From: Pedobacter cryoconitis
GTDB taxonomy: Bacteria > Bacteroidota > Bacteroidia > Sphingobacteriales > Sphingobacteriaceae
DNA length: 64,000 nucleotides
Assembly (NCBI RefSeq): GCF_001590605.1
Contig: NZ_CP014504.1
Coordinates: forward strand, 4,836,001-4,900,000
Direction: 5' to 3'
Positions 26,178 to 35,326 of this stretch are shown here, piece by piece. Below the pieces are notes generated by a model. That model was not told the DNA's origin. It did no database searches and was given only the letters and a program-made list of their open reading frames with translations. Made by a program: the position numbers and the translations under genes. Each line of letters starts with the position of its first letter. Within the stretch, counting starts at the first letter, position 1.

Positions 26178-29015
26178 GTGAGTTTCAAAATAAAATATGC
26201 TTTAATTATAATTCTTTTTTGCAACACAGCTGCAAACGCACAAAAATTATCGGTTGCAGAAAAAAAAGAGATATTCCACAAATATGGCTCCGCTGTATCT
26301 GATTCAAAGATTAATGGTGGAAATGTTTTATTAGTTGAGCTTTCACGCCCGTTAACTGCAGCAGAAATTCAGGAGCTAAAACCGTTGCGCAGTTTTTCTT
26401 TGAGCCATTTAATTATTCCGGAAAAAATGGCTGCAAAATTCAGTTCTCTGATTATTTCTCAGACTAAAGCAAACTCTTTATGGAAAGCCAGCGACAAACT
26501 GGCGCGCCAGTATGCGCAATATTCAACTCAAAATAAGCAATTTACAATAAGAATTTCGATAAATCCACAGGCATTAAGTATTCCTGCTTCAATACAGGGC
26601 TTAAAATCTTACACATTTGATCAAAACAACCACATCGTTACTGCCAGTATACAAATGAGTGAGCTGATGCCGGTCTTACAACTAGAAGAAGTCCTGTTTG
26701 CTGATATTTATCAGACCGCAAAAGACGAAACTGTCATCAATGACATGGATCTTTCCAGCAATGAAATTTCAGCGGTACATCTGCTTTACCCTGCTATTGA
26801 CGGAAAAGGCATTACGCTTTCTATTAAGGAACAAATGTTCGTTAAAGAAGATATAGACCTGGCAGGGAATATCGTAGCAGCGCCTTCGGCTGCCCCGGTT
26901 GTAGATGACCATGCAACACAAATGGCCACCCTTGCTGTTGGCCGGGGAAATTCATTTATCCGTGGACTTGGAGCAGCACCTTTTGCTTCTTTAACAGCTT
27001 CAGATTATAGAAAAAATGATAATGACCTCATGCCAGATGATATTAAGGAGCTAAATCAATATAAGGTAAGTGTACAAAACCATTCTTATGGTCTTGGCAT
27101 AGACAACTTTTATGGGATGCAGGCGGTTGCTTATGATAAACAAGTATTTGAAGCAGATACGATAGTCCATATATTTTCTTCGGGAAATTCAGGTTTGGTT
27201 ACAGCGGTGGACGGTATTTATAAAAATATTCCAAATACTGCGCAGTTAACAGGAAATTTTAAGACTGCAAAGAATGTATTAGTTATAGGGGGAATAAATC
27301 AGGAAAATGTGTCAGAAAGTCAAAGCAGTAAAGGCCCTGCTTATGATGGCCGGGTAAAACCTGAGCTGGTTGCCCTGGGCCAGGATGGTACATCTGGTGC
27401 TGCGGCATTAACCTCAGGTTCGGTAGCCCTGCTTCAGCAGCAATACAAAAAACTATACGGAAAACAGCCTTCTGCAGCCACTGTAAAAAGTATACTGGTT
27501 AACTCGGCAGATGATATTGGAACGCCTCAGGTAGATTTTGCGACAGGATTTGGAAAATTAAATACTTTACAGGCTATTCAGACTATTATTGATAAACGCT
27601 TTCAGACAGGAGTAGTGAACGATCAGCAGGATTTTACTTTTCCATTGCAAGTTGGTGCTGATCAGCAGGAACTTAAGGTAACTCTGGCCTGGCTCGATCC
27701 TCCGGCGCCTGTGAATAGTGTGCAGAGTATTATGAACCACCTGGACCTGTCCATGGAAACACCGGCTGGAACAGTGATTTTACCCTGGATACTGAATACG
27801 TATCCCAGCGCAGATTCTTTATTGATGCCTGCGAAACGGGGAATAGATAACTTGAATACAGTGCAACAGGTAAGTTTAACCAATGTACCTGCAGGAACCT
27901 ATACGATTCATGTAAAAGGCAGAACTGTCACCCAGGGAAAACAGGATTTTAGTATCGCTTATCAATGGAAAGCAAAGAATGATTTTAACTGGACTTTTCC
28001 TTTAAAAGACGCTGCAATATTCGCTGCTGAGCGCAATTATATCAGATGGGGCAGTACTTTGTCAGGTCAGACAGGAAAACTCTCTGTGAGTTACGATAAC
28101 GGAGTTAACTGGACCGTCGTGAGCAGCAATATTGACCTTGGGTCTTCTTTTTATAAATGGGATGCTCCAAATTCATTTACCCGCGCCATTTTTAAGATGG
28201 AGGCTGGCGGAAAAGAATTTCTTAGTGAGTCTTTTGTCATTTCGCTTGCTGAAAAACTACAAGTAGGTTATAGTTGTACAGACAAGATTTTGTTTCACTG
28301 GCCAGCTCAGCCGCAGGCAAAGAGTTACACACTTTACAATTTAAAGAACAATGCCTTAACGCCGATCCAGCAATTGACAGATACCCTGGCTATTGTTGAC
28401 AGGTCTGCGATAGCCTCCAATTATTTTACCGTTGCAGCAAATGGTACTAATTTCAGCGGATTAAAAAGTTATACAATAGACTATACGGCACAAGGTGTAG
28501 CTTGCTATGTAAGAACTTTTCTGGCAAATATTGTGAATGATGCTGGTAAACTTGATTTAACGATAGGCACAACCTACAATCTGAAAAGTATCATTTGGGA
28601 AAAACAAACTTCTCCGGGAGTATTTGCAACGCTGGCCGAAACGGTTGTCACTTCTGGTCTGTTGAATTACAGCCAGACCGATCAGAACCTGGTACGCGGC
28701 ATTCAGTTCTACAGAGTGACTTTAGTTACAAATGATGGAATTAAAATCCCTTCAGATATTTTACCGCTTAACTTCCTTAAAGAAAATGATTTTGCAGCTT
28801 TTCCGAATCCGGTAACTGACTTTCTATCGGTACTTAGTGGGGATTTTGATCCTTATACACTTACACTTTACAATTTGTCAGGACAAAAGATTTTCCTGAA
28901 AGAAGCGAATGGATTATATCAGTTTGATTTATCTGCGTTAGCTACCGGATTATATATCGGCACGATTACCAGGAATGGGAATACACTCAAAAAGATTAAG
29001 ATTATAAAAAGATAA
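26178..29015 (+). CDS. Secreted S8-family (subtilisin-like) protease with T9SS sorting tail
   Basis: 945 aa from a GTG at 26178; a stop lies just upstream in frame and no ATG fits, and this start yields a good signal peptide (MSFKIKYALIIILFCNTAANA). His (VVDDHATQMATLAVG, about 244), oxyanion Asn (FSSGNSG) and Ser (QDGTSGAAALTSG, about 405) are clear, but the usual DTG Asp motif is replaced by LSIKEQ (about residue 214). After the protease come beta-sandwich domains and a type A C-terminal sorting domain (FPNPVTDFLSVLSGDF to KKIKIIKR), so export through the type IX system is likely. Confidence 0.9.
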   Translation: MSFKIKYALIIILFCNTAANAQKLSVAEKKEIFHKYGSAVSDSKINGGNVLLVELSRPLTAAEIQELKPLRSFSLSHLIIPEKMAAKFSSLIISQTKANSLWKASDKLARQYAQYSTQNKQFTIRISINPQALSIPASIQGLKSYTFDQNNHIVTASIQMSELMPVLQLEEVLFADIYQTAKDETVINDMDLSSNEISAVHLLYPAIDGKGITLSIKEQMFVKEDIDLAGNIVAAPSAAPVVDDHATQMATLAVGRGNSFIRGLGAAPFASLTASDYRKNDNDLMPDDIKELNQYKVSVQNHSYGLGIDNFYGMQAVAYDKQVFEADTIVHIFSSGNSGLVTAVDGIYKNIPNTAQLTGNFKTAKNVLVIGGINQENVSESQSSKGPAYDGRVKPELVALGQDGTSGAAALTSGSVALLQQQYKKLYGKQPSAATVKSILVNSADDIGTPQVDFATGFGKLNTLQAIQTIIDKRFQTGVVNDQQDFTFPLQVGADQQELKVTLAWLDPPAPVNSVQSIMNHLDLSMETPAGTVILPWILNTYPSADSLLMPAKRGIDNLNTVQQVSLTNVPAGTYTIHVKGRTVTQGKQDFSIAYQWKAKNDFNWTFPLKDAAIFAAERNYIRWGSTLSGQTGKLSVSYDNGVNWTVVSSNIDLGSSFYKWDAPNSFTRAIFKMEAGGKEFLSESFVISLAEKLQVGYSCTDKILFHWPAQPQAKSYTLYNLKNNALTPIQQLTDTLAIVDRSAIASNYFTVAANGTNFSGLKSYTIDYTAQGVACYVRTFLANIVNDAGKLDLTIGTTYNLKSIIWEKQTSPGVFATLAETVVTSGLLNYSQTDQNLVRGIQFYRVTLVTNDGIKIPSDILPLNFLKENDFAAFPNPVTDFLSVLSGDFDPYTLTLYNLSGQKIFLKEANGLYQFDLSALATGLYIGTITRNGNTLKKIKIIKR

Positions 29016-29041
29016 AGTCTGTACAGAGGCTTTATCTTTTT
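29006..29041. terminator. Bidirectional terminator between the S8 gene and the 29062 gene
   Basis: AAAAAGATAAAG (29006-29017) and CTTTATCTTTTT (29030-29041) form a perfect 12-bp stem with T-runs on both strands; it overlaps the S8 stop codon. Confidence 0.75.
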
Positions 29042-29061
29042 ATAGCTTTTTATAAATACTA

Positions 29062-29328
29062 TTATAATTCTTCGTCTTCCTGCTCTTCTCCTTCGTCCTC
29101 TTCTTCTGGCACGTAAGCCAGGATCTCGCGGCCGATAGCATTTACTTCTTCATCTTCTCCAAATAAGGGTAGTGCTGTCTCAGGGTCCAGTGTCAGCCAC
29201 TGTGATTCTGTATCTTTCAGGATATGACGGTATTCTTTACCATCCTTAAAAACAACATAAGTATCATTTCCTTCTGGAAATATAGCATAGTCGATTTCAC
29301 CTATAGTAATATCAAATGGTTGTTGCAT
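29062..29328 (-). CDS. Conserved small acidic protein
   Basis: 88 aa, strongly acidic with a Glu/Asp tail (EEEDEGEEQEDEEL). Predicted beta-rich core (FDITIGEIDYAIFPEGNDTYVVFKDGKEY). No signal peptide, so probably cytoplasmic. Small proteins of this kind occur next to TlpA-type genes in Bacteroidota, but I know no function. Shares a transcript direction with the thioredoxin gene 36 bp upstream. Confidence 0.75.
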   Translation of the reverse strand: MQQPFDITIGEIDYAIFPEGNDTYVVFKDGKEYRHILKDTESQWLTLDPETALPLFGEDEEVNAIGREILAYVPEEEDEGEEQEDEEL

Positions 29329-29364
29329 GATTATTCTTTAACCGGGTATATAAATTGATAATTA

Positions 29365-29952
29365 TTAATTCGTTGTTTTCAGTTTATTGATAAATGCAAT
29401 GAACTTTGAATCTGCATAGTTAGCAGCTCCGGCTTCATTATAGGAAATCCTCCCTGCTTTATCAAATACGACTGTGGTGGGTAATGAACCTTTGAAAAGT
29501 ACTTCTGGAATTTCACTGTCTACGGCATAAACAGGCAGCTGATATCCTTTTTTATCCATAAATTTTTGTGCTTTTGGCAATTGACTATCGGCATCAACCA
29601 GGATAAAAACTACGTCTTTATCATCTTTGAATTTTTCGTGCAATGCATTAACGCTCGGCATTTCGGCCAGACATGGAGGGCACCAGGTTGCCCAGAAATT
29701 AAGAAAAACAACCTTTCCTTTCAGATCCCCGAGGTCAATGACTTTTCCATTGCTATCTTTAAACTTAATCCCGGAAAGATCGCCTGCAGCATTAACTTGT
29801 TTATCGACCACGGCAGTATCAGGTTTGAAAAACCCAATTTTCATTAAGCCTTCCAGCACCAGCGCTTTTGCAGGAGGTACAAAAAGCAGCACCAGGAACA
29901 ATACAATCAGAATCCCGCTAAAAATATTCTTTCGGTTAAGAATCTTATTCAT
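29365..29952 (-). CDS. TlpA-family thiol:disulfide oxidoreductase
   Basis: 195 aa. N-terminal membrane anchor (IFSGILIVLFLVLLFVPPA), then a thioredoxin fold with FLNFWATWCPPCLAEMPSVN (CxxC at about residues 91-94), VDADSQLPKAQKFM and the cis-Pro segment LPTTVVFD. Faces the periplasm and probably reduces disulfides, for example in cytochrome c maturation. Divergent from the prolyl oligopeptidase gene. Confidence 0.92.
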   Translation of the reverse strand: MNKILNRKNIFSGILIVLFLVLLFVPPAKALVLEGLMKIGFFKPDTAVVDKQVNAAGDLSGIKFKDSNGKVIDLGDLKGKVVFLNFWATWCPPCLAEMPSVNALHEKFKDDKDVVFILVDADSQLPKAQKFMDKKGYQLPVYAVDSEIPEVLFKGSLPTTVVFDKAGRISYNEAGAANYADSKFIAFINKLKTTN

Positions 29953-30093
29953 GATGATATATGGTTTATAAAAATTAATCCTATTTTGCAGTAGTCAAAG
30001 CCCGAAAAAGCAAACAACAGAAACGGAACAAATCATTTAAGGGGCCATGATAGCTTTTTAGCTTATCTGTTATTTAACCTCAAACGCTATACA

Positions 30094-32241
30094 ATGAAGA
30101 AAATTATTCCGTTTACACTCTTGCTAAGTTCAGCTTTAGCTTGCACAAACAAAGATACGAAAATGGAAACTTATAAATGGCCGGCAGCAAAAGCCCCAAT
30201 AGCAGAAATCAAACCTAAACAGCGCGTTTTACATGGCGACACGGTAGTTGATAATTATTACTGGATGATTGATTATTTTAAAAAGGGGCCGGAAAGTACA
30301 AAAACGATCGATTATCTAAATGCTGAAAATGCTTATCTCGACAAGATGATGAGTGGCACAAAAACGTTACAAGCCAATCTCTTTAAAGAGTTGAAAGGCC
30401 GCATCAAGGAGAAAGATGAGTCAGTTCCGGTATTTAAAAATGGTTATTTCTATTATTCCAGAACTGAAGAAGGAAAACAGTATTCTAAATTTTGCCGCAA
30501 AAAGGAAACATTGGATGCCAAAGAAGAGATACTGCTTGATATTGACGAATTAGCTAAGGGACTTCCATATTATTCAGCTACCGGGTACAGTGTAAGCCCT
30601 GACAATAAATTACTTGCTTATGGGGTTGATCAGGTTTCCAGACGCCAGTATACTATTTTGATCAAAAATCTGGAAACGGGAGAACTATTAAAAGATAGTA
30701 TTCCTAATACAGAAGGAGATGCGGTTTGGGCAGCAGACAATAAAACATTGTTTTACACCTCAAAAAATGCAAAAACGCTGCTTAGCGAAAAAATTAAAAA
30801 GCATAAACTGGGAACAGCAGCGAGCAGGGATATTGTTGTGTATCAGGAAAAAGATAAATCCAATTATATTGGTGTCGGTAAATCCAAGTCCGGTAAGTAT
30901 ATTTTCATTTATTCCTCGGCAACTCTATCTGCTGAAGAGAGATTAATTCCTGCGGATCAGCCTGACGCTGAATTTAAAGTATTCCAGCCCAGAATTAAAG
31001 ATGTACTTTATAATGTAACGGCTTTAGCTGATAAATTTCTGATCGTAACCAACTGGAATGCTAAAAACTTCCGTTTAATGGAGTGTCCACTTGACAAAAC
31101 AGCAAAAGAGAACTGGAAAGAGGTGATTCCGCACCGCAAAGATGTCCTTTTAGAAGATGTGGAGGGTTTTAAAGATTTTATCGTGATTTCAGAACGTAAA
31201 AATGGTCTGGCCCAGTTACGCATCCGTAAATTAAATGGTGCTGAACATTATATTGATTTTGGTGAGCCCACTTATAATGCTTCCGTTGGTAATAATCCAG
31301 AATACAATAGCGAAAAGCTTCGCTATATCTATACTTCCATGACTACACCAGTGTCCGTTTATGACTACCATATGGATACAAAAGAAAAGCAGCTGATGAA
31401 GCAGCAAGTGGTTGTAGGTGGTTATAATAAGGCCGGCTACACGACAGAGCGCCTGTATGCGACAGCCAAAGACGGAACACAGGTTCCAATCTCACTAGTT
31501 TATAAAAATGGGCTTAAAAAGGACGGAAACGCGCCTTTGCTACTTTATGCTTATGGTTCCTATGGACACAGCATGGATGCCTCTTTTTCTTCCAGTAACC
31601 TTAGCCTGCTGAACAGGGGCTTCGTTTTTGCAATTGCACATATCCGTGGTGGACAGGAAATGGGCAGGCAATGGTACGAAGATGGAAGGCTGATGAAAAA
31701 GATGAATACTTTCACCGATTTCATTGATTGCGGGAACTTCCTGATTGAAAAAAAATATACAAGCTCAGCACATCTTTATGCACAGGGTGGTAGTGCTGGA
31801 GGCTTGTTGATGGGGGCAGTAATTAACCTTGCGCCTGAGCTATGGCATGGGGTGATTGCCCAGGTCCCATTTGTTGATGTAGTGAATACGATGCTTGATG
31901 AAAGTATCCCGCTCACTACAAATGAATTTGATGAATGGGGAAATCCCAAGAATGCGGATGCATATCATTATATGAAAAGTTACTCTCCATATGAGAATAT
32001 TGAAGCAAAACATTATCCAAATATGCTGGTAACCACCGGGCTGCATGACAGTCAGGTTCAATATTTTGAACCCGCTAAATGGGTTGCGAAGTTAAGGGCG
32101 ACCAAAACAGATAAAAATGTCCTGCTGCTAAAAACAGATATGGACTTTGGACATGGCGGAGCGTCTGGCAGGTTCGACTATCTAAAAGATATCGCATTGA
32201 ACTATGCTTTCCTGTTAAGCCTCGAGAATATTAATAAATAA
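30094..32241 (+). CDS. Prolyl oligopeptidase family serine peptidase (S9A, oligopeptidase B-like)
   Basis: 715 aa with a lipoprotein-type N-terminus (LLLSSALACTNKD). Beta-propeller (residues about 60-430) followed by an alpha/beta-hydrolase domain with the nucleophile in AQGGSAGGLLMGA (about Ser570), Asp region TGLHDSQVQYFEP and His in DFGHGGASGR. Family members cut short peptides after Pro, Arg or Lys; the sequence RGGQEMGRQWYEDG fits oligopeptidase B-type enzymes. Periplasmic or surface location inferred from the signal. Confidence 0.92.
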   Translation: MKKIIPFTLLLSSALACTNKDTKMETYKWPAAKAPIAEIKPKQRVLHGDTVVDNYYWMIDYFKKGPESTKTIDYLNAENAYLDKMMSGTKTLQANLFKELKGRIKEKDESVPVFKNGYFYYSRTEEGKQYSKFCRKKETLDAKEEILLDIDELAKGLPYYSATGYSVSPDNKLLAYGVDQVSRRQYTILIKNLETGELLKDSIPNTEGDAVWAADNKTLFYTSKNAKTLLSEKIKKHKLGTAASRDIVVYQEKDKSNYIGVGKSKSGKYIFIYSSATLSAEERLIPADQPDAEFKVFQPRIKDVLYNVTALADKFLIVTNWNAKNFRLMECPLDKTAKENWKEVIPHRKDVLLEDVEGFKDFIVISERKNGLAQLRIRKLNGAEHYIDFGEPTYNASVGNNPEYNSEKLRYIYTSMTTPVSVYDYHMDTKEKQLMKQQVVVGGYNKAGYTTERLYATAKDGTQVPISLVYKNGLKKDGNAPLLLYAYGSYGHSMDASFSSSNLSLLNRGFVFAIAHIRGGQEMGRQWYEDGRLMKKMNTFTDFIDCGNFLIEKKYTSSAHLYAQGGSAGGLLMGAVINLAPELWHGVIAQVPFVDVVNTMLDESIPLTTNEFDEWGNPKNADAYHYMKSYSPYENIEAKHYPNMLVTTGLHDSQVQYFEPAKWVAKLRATKTDKNVLLLKTDMDFGHGGASGRFDYLKDIALNYAFLLSLENINK

Positions 32242-32245
32242 CAAA

Positions 32246-32294
32246 AACCCTGTTTTCTGTATAAATCCTTTAGGAAAATACAGGAAACAGGGTT
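32246..32294. terminator. Bidirectional terminator between S9 peptidase and htpG
   Basis: AACCCTGTTTTCTGTA (32246-32261) pairs with TACAGGAAACAGGGTT (32279-32294), with one G-T pair, around a 17-nt AT-rich loop between two convergent genes. Confidence 0.75.
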
Positions 32295-32326
32295 AATATC
32301 TGAAAGGAAGCAGAAGCCTCTTCTGG

Positions 32327-34216
32327 TTAGATCAATTCAACGCTTCTGTTAACAAATGCTGTTAATTCAGCACCAGTAAGCATTCCTTGAGAAAGTAAAG
32401 CTAAATCTACAGCCTGTTTAGCCAGCGCACTTTGCTCTTCGCTATTTTCAGTCTGTAAAATCTTGTTCACCAACTTATGGTTACCATTGATTGCAACTTT
32501 ATAACTATCAGGCATGCTACCATAAAAACTCATTCCACCGCCCATTTGAGCCATGTCTTTCATTCTTCTCATGAACTCATCCATAGTCACTGTTACCGGG
32601 AATTCTTCTGGATGCAAGCCAACAATCTCTACCTGGAAACCTGGTTTAACAATTGCCTTCTCAAAAACGTCTTTCACTTTCGCAGATTGCTCATCAGACA
32701 ATACTGATTCTACAACCTCATCTTTTTCAATCAGTTTACTTGCAACACTAGAATCAACACGTTTCAACAATGTTTTCTCTAATTTCTGCTCTAAAGAGGT
32801 CACAAAGTGATTGTCGATTGCTGAGTTCATCAACAGCACATCGTAATCTTTTTTATTTGCAGATTGAATGAAACCGTCTTGTTTAGCAGGGTCATTTGTA
32901 TAGATATAAACTACCTGACCATTTTTATCAGTCTGGATATCTTTTACTTTAGCATGGTATTCATCAAGCGTAAAGTTTTCATTTTTAGTATTGGTTACTA
33001 AAGCGAAATCTTTTGCTTTATCATAAAATTTCTCTTCACTAACCATTCCGTATTTCACGAAAAGGCCGATATCACTCCATTTCTCTTCATAAGCCTTACG
33101 GTCTTTATTGAAAAGTTCGCCTAATTTATCAGCAACTTTTTTAGTGATATAGCTGTTGATTTTTTTCACATTGCTGTCTGCCTGAAGGAAACTTCTGGAA
33201 ACATTCAATGGAATATCCGGAGAATCGATTACACCGTGTAATAACATCAGGAATTCAGGAACGATATCTTTTACTTCGTCAGTAATAAATACCTGGCGGC
33301 TGAATAATTTAATTTTATTACGTTGCATATCAAAATCATTCTTCACTTTAGGGAAGTATAAAACCCCTGTTAAGTTGAAAGGATAATCTACATTCAGGTG
33401 GATCCAGAATAATGGGTCTTCTCCGAAAGGATATAATTGTTTGTAGAAATCCAGGTAATCCTGATCTGACAAATCTGCAGGTGCTTTAGTCCAGATCGGA
33501 TCAGTGGTGTTGATGATGTTATCAGTTTCAACACTTACTGTTTTAGGCTTTCCTTCTTCATCTTCACCGTCAGGGATTTCCTGAGTTTTTGTACCGAATT
33601 TAATGGGTACTGGTAAGAATTTACCATATTTATCTAAGATCTCTTCTAATTTATGCTGACTAAGGAATTCAGCAGATTCTTCATTGATATGAAGGATAAT
33701 TTCTGTTCCGCGGGTAGTACGTGAACCTTCAGTAATCTCATAAGAGGTACTTCCGTCGCAAACCCAACGTGCTGGTTCTGCGCCTTCCTGATAAGATAAA
33801 GTCTGAATTTCAACCAGATCAGATACCATAAATGCAGAGTAGAAACCTAATCCGAATTTACCAATGATCTCATTGGCATCTTTAGCGTCTTTAAATTTCT
33901 CTACAAATTCACTCGCACCTGAAAAAGCTACCTGATTAATGTATTTCTTAATCTCTTCGGCGGTCATTCCCAATCCGTTATCACTGATTGTAATCGTCTT
34001 TTTTTCCACATCAAGCGCAACTTCTACTAAAGGATTCCCCAACTCTCCGTTGTATTGTCCTAAGGCAGCTAAACGTTTGATTTTTTGTACCGCATCAACC
34101 GCATTTGAAACCAGCTCACGCAGGAATATCTCATTGTCTGAGTACAGGAATTTCTTAATAATAGGAAAAATGTTTTCGGTATGTATGGAAATACTCCCTT
34201 TTTCTTCTATGCTCAT
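32327..34216 (-). CDS. htpG: Molecular chaperone HtpG (Hsp90)
   Basis: 629 aa, normal length. GHKL ATPase domain with ELVSNAVDAVQKIK, ITISDNGLGMT and GKFGLGFYSAF, middle domain with LNVSRSFLQ, and C-terminal dimerisation domain. Cytoplasmic ATP-dependent chaperone, usually heat-shock induced. A perfect TGTCAA-A-TTGACA palindrome stands 63 bp upstream in the divergent gap. Confidence 0.97.
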   Translation of the reverse strand: MSIEEKGSISIHTENIFPIIKKFLYSDNEIFLRELVSNAVDAVQKIKRLAALGQYNGELGNPLVEVALDVEKKTITISDNGLGMTAEEIKKYINQVAFSGASEFVEKFKDAKDANEIIGKFGLGFYSAFMVSDLVEIQTLSYQEGAEPARWVCDGSTSYEITEGSRTTRGTEIILHINEESAEFLSQHKLEEILDKYGKFLPVPIKFGTKTQEIPDGEDEEGKPKTVSVETDNIINTTDPIWTKAPADLSDQDYLDFYKQLYPFGEDPLFWIHLNVDYPFNLTGVLYFPKVKNDFDMQRNKIKLFSRQVFITDEVKDIVPEFLMLLHGVIDSPDIPLNVSRSFLQADSNVKKINSYITKKVADKLGELFNKDRKAYEEKWSDIGLFVKYGMVSEEKFYDKAKDFALVTNTKNENFTLDEYHAKVKDIQTDKNGQVVYIYTNDPAKQDGFIQSANKKDYDVLLMNSAIDNHFVTSLEQKLEKTLLKRVDSSVASKLIEKDEVVESVLSDEQSAKVKDVFEKAIVKPGFQVEIVGLHPEEFPVTVTMDEFMRRMKDMAQMGGGMSFYGSMPDSYKVAINGNHKLVNKILQTENSEEQSALAKQAVDLALLSQGMLTGAELTAFVNRSVELI

Positions 34217-34278
34217 ATGTTAACTCATTTTTAAGTACATAACTCCTTTATCAAGGGATGTTCCAATTTCATTTTAGT

Positions 34279-34291
34279 TGTCAAATTGACA
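34279..34291. promoter_or_regulatory. Palindrome in the htpG/DUF2157 divergent gap
   Basis: TGTCAA-A-TTGACA is a perfect 13-bp inverted repeat at nearly equal distance from both start codons (63 and 55 bp). Candidate regulator site; identity of the regulator unknown. Confidence 0.45.
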
Positions 34292-34345
34292 GTCTAATTA
34301 AATTTTCGTAAGCTTACCCTAGAAATTATAGCTTCAGCTGGAAAT

Positions 34346-35326
34346 ATGAATATTAACCTTTACAAAAAGCTGCATACTGAGGGGCTCATTAGTGAGCAAA
34401 CATTGGAAAAGATAGTAGAAAGAGACAAAAACTCTTTATTCTCTTTACACTGGGAGCTGAAAACTCTTTTATACCTTGGGGTTACACTCTTGAGTACAGG
34501 CCTGGGAATTTTGATCTATAAAAATATTGACACTATTGGTCATCAGGTTATCTTACTTTTTATTGCAGCTATTTGCATCGGCTGCTTTTTTTACTGCGTT
34601 AAAAACAGAAAGCCTTTTAGCAGGGAAAAAGTCAAATCTCCCAGTTCTTTTGATGACTATATCTTAGTATTGGGTTGCCTGAGCCTGCTGAGCTTTCTGG
34701 GCTATCTTCAATTTCAATATCACGTTTTCGGCGATAATTATGGTCTTGCTACGTTTATTCCAATGCTCATCTTGTTTTATGTAGCTTATGAGTTTGATCA
34801 TATTGGCGTGCTGAGTATGGGCATTACCAACCTGGCTATCTGGCTGGGTGCTACCATTACGCCATTCACTATCCTTTCAAATGGGTTATACAGCAATAAT
34901 TCTTTGATTATTCCTTATCTATTTTTAGGATTGTTGCTGTTAAGCGCTGCTTATCTTTCTGAGCGCTATAACTTTAAAAAACATTTTAAGTTCACTTATC
35001 AGAATTTCGGATTGAATATTTCTTTTATTGCACTTTTTACGGGGTATTTCAGTTCTCATGAAAATCCGCTAAATTTTCTATGGTTAGTTGCCGTGCTTAT
35101 ACTGGCTTTCGTTTTATACAGAGACGCCTTAAAAAATAAATCATTCTATTTTCTGTTGCTGGTCGTCTTATATGCTTACACGGCAATAAGTACAATGGTG
35201 GTAAGAATCCTGTTTAATATAGATTCAGAAGCTGCCTTTGTAATGGTATTGCTCTATTTTATCGGATCGGCAATCGGTTTAATCATGGCACTGGTCCAGC
35301 TGAATAAAAAAATTAAGGATATATGA
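34346..35326 (+). CDS. DUF2157 multi-pass membrane protein
   Basis: 326 aa. A short cytoplasmic head (LYKKLHTEGLISEQTLEKIVER) of the DUF2157 type is followed by about eight hydrophobic segments from residue 40 to the end. Inner-membrane protein of unknown function. Overlaps the next membrane gene by ATGA, so the two are coupled and may form a complex. Confidence 0.85.
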   Translation: MNINLYKKLHTEGLISEQTLEKIVERDKNSLFSLHWELKTLLYLGVTLLSTGLGILIYKNIDTIGHQVILLFIAAICIGCFFYCVKNRKPFSREKVKSPSSFDDYILVLGCLSLLSFLGYLQFQYHVFGDNYGLATFIPMLILFYVAYEFDHIGVLSMGITNLAIWLGATITPFTILSNGLYSNNSLIIPYLFLGLLLLSAAYLSERYNFKKHFKFTYQNFGLNISFIALFTGYFSSHENPLNFLWLVAVLILAFVLYRDALKNKSFYFLLLVVLYAYTAISTMVVRILFNIDSEAAFVMVLLYFIGSAIGLIMALVQLNKKIKDI

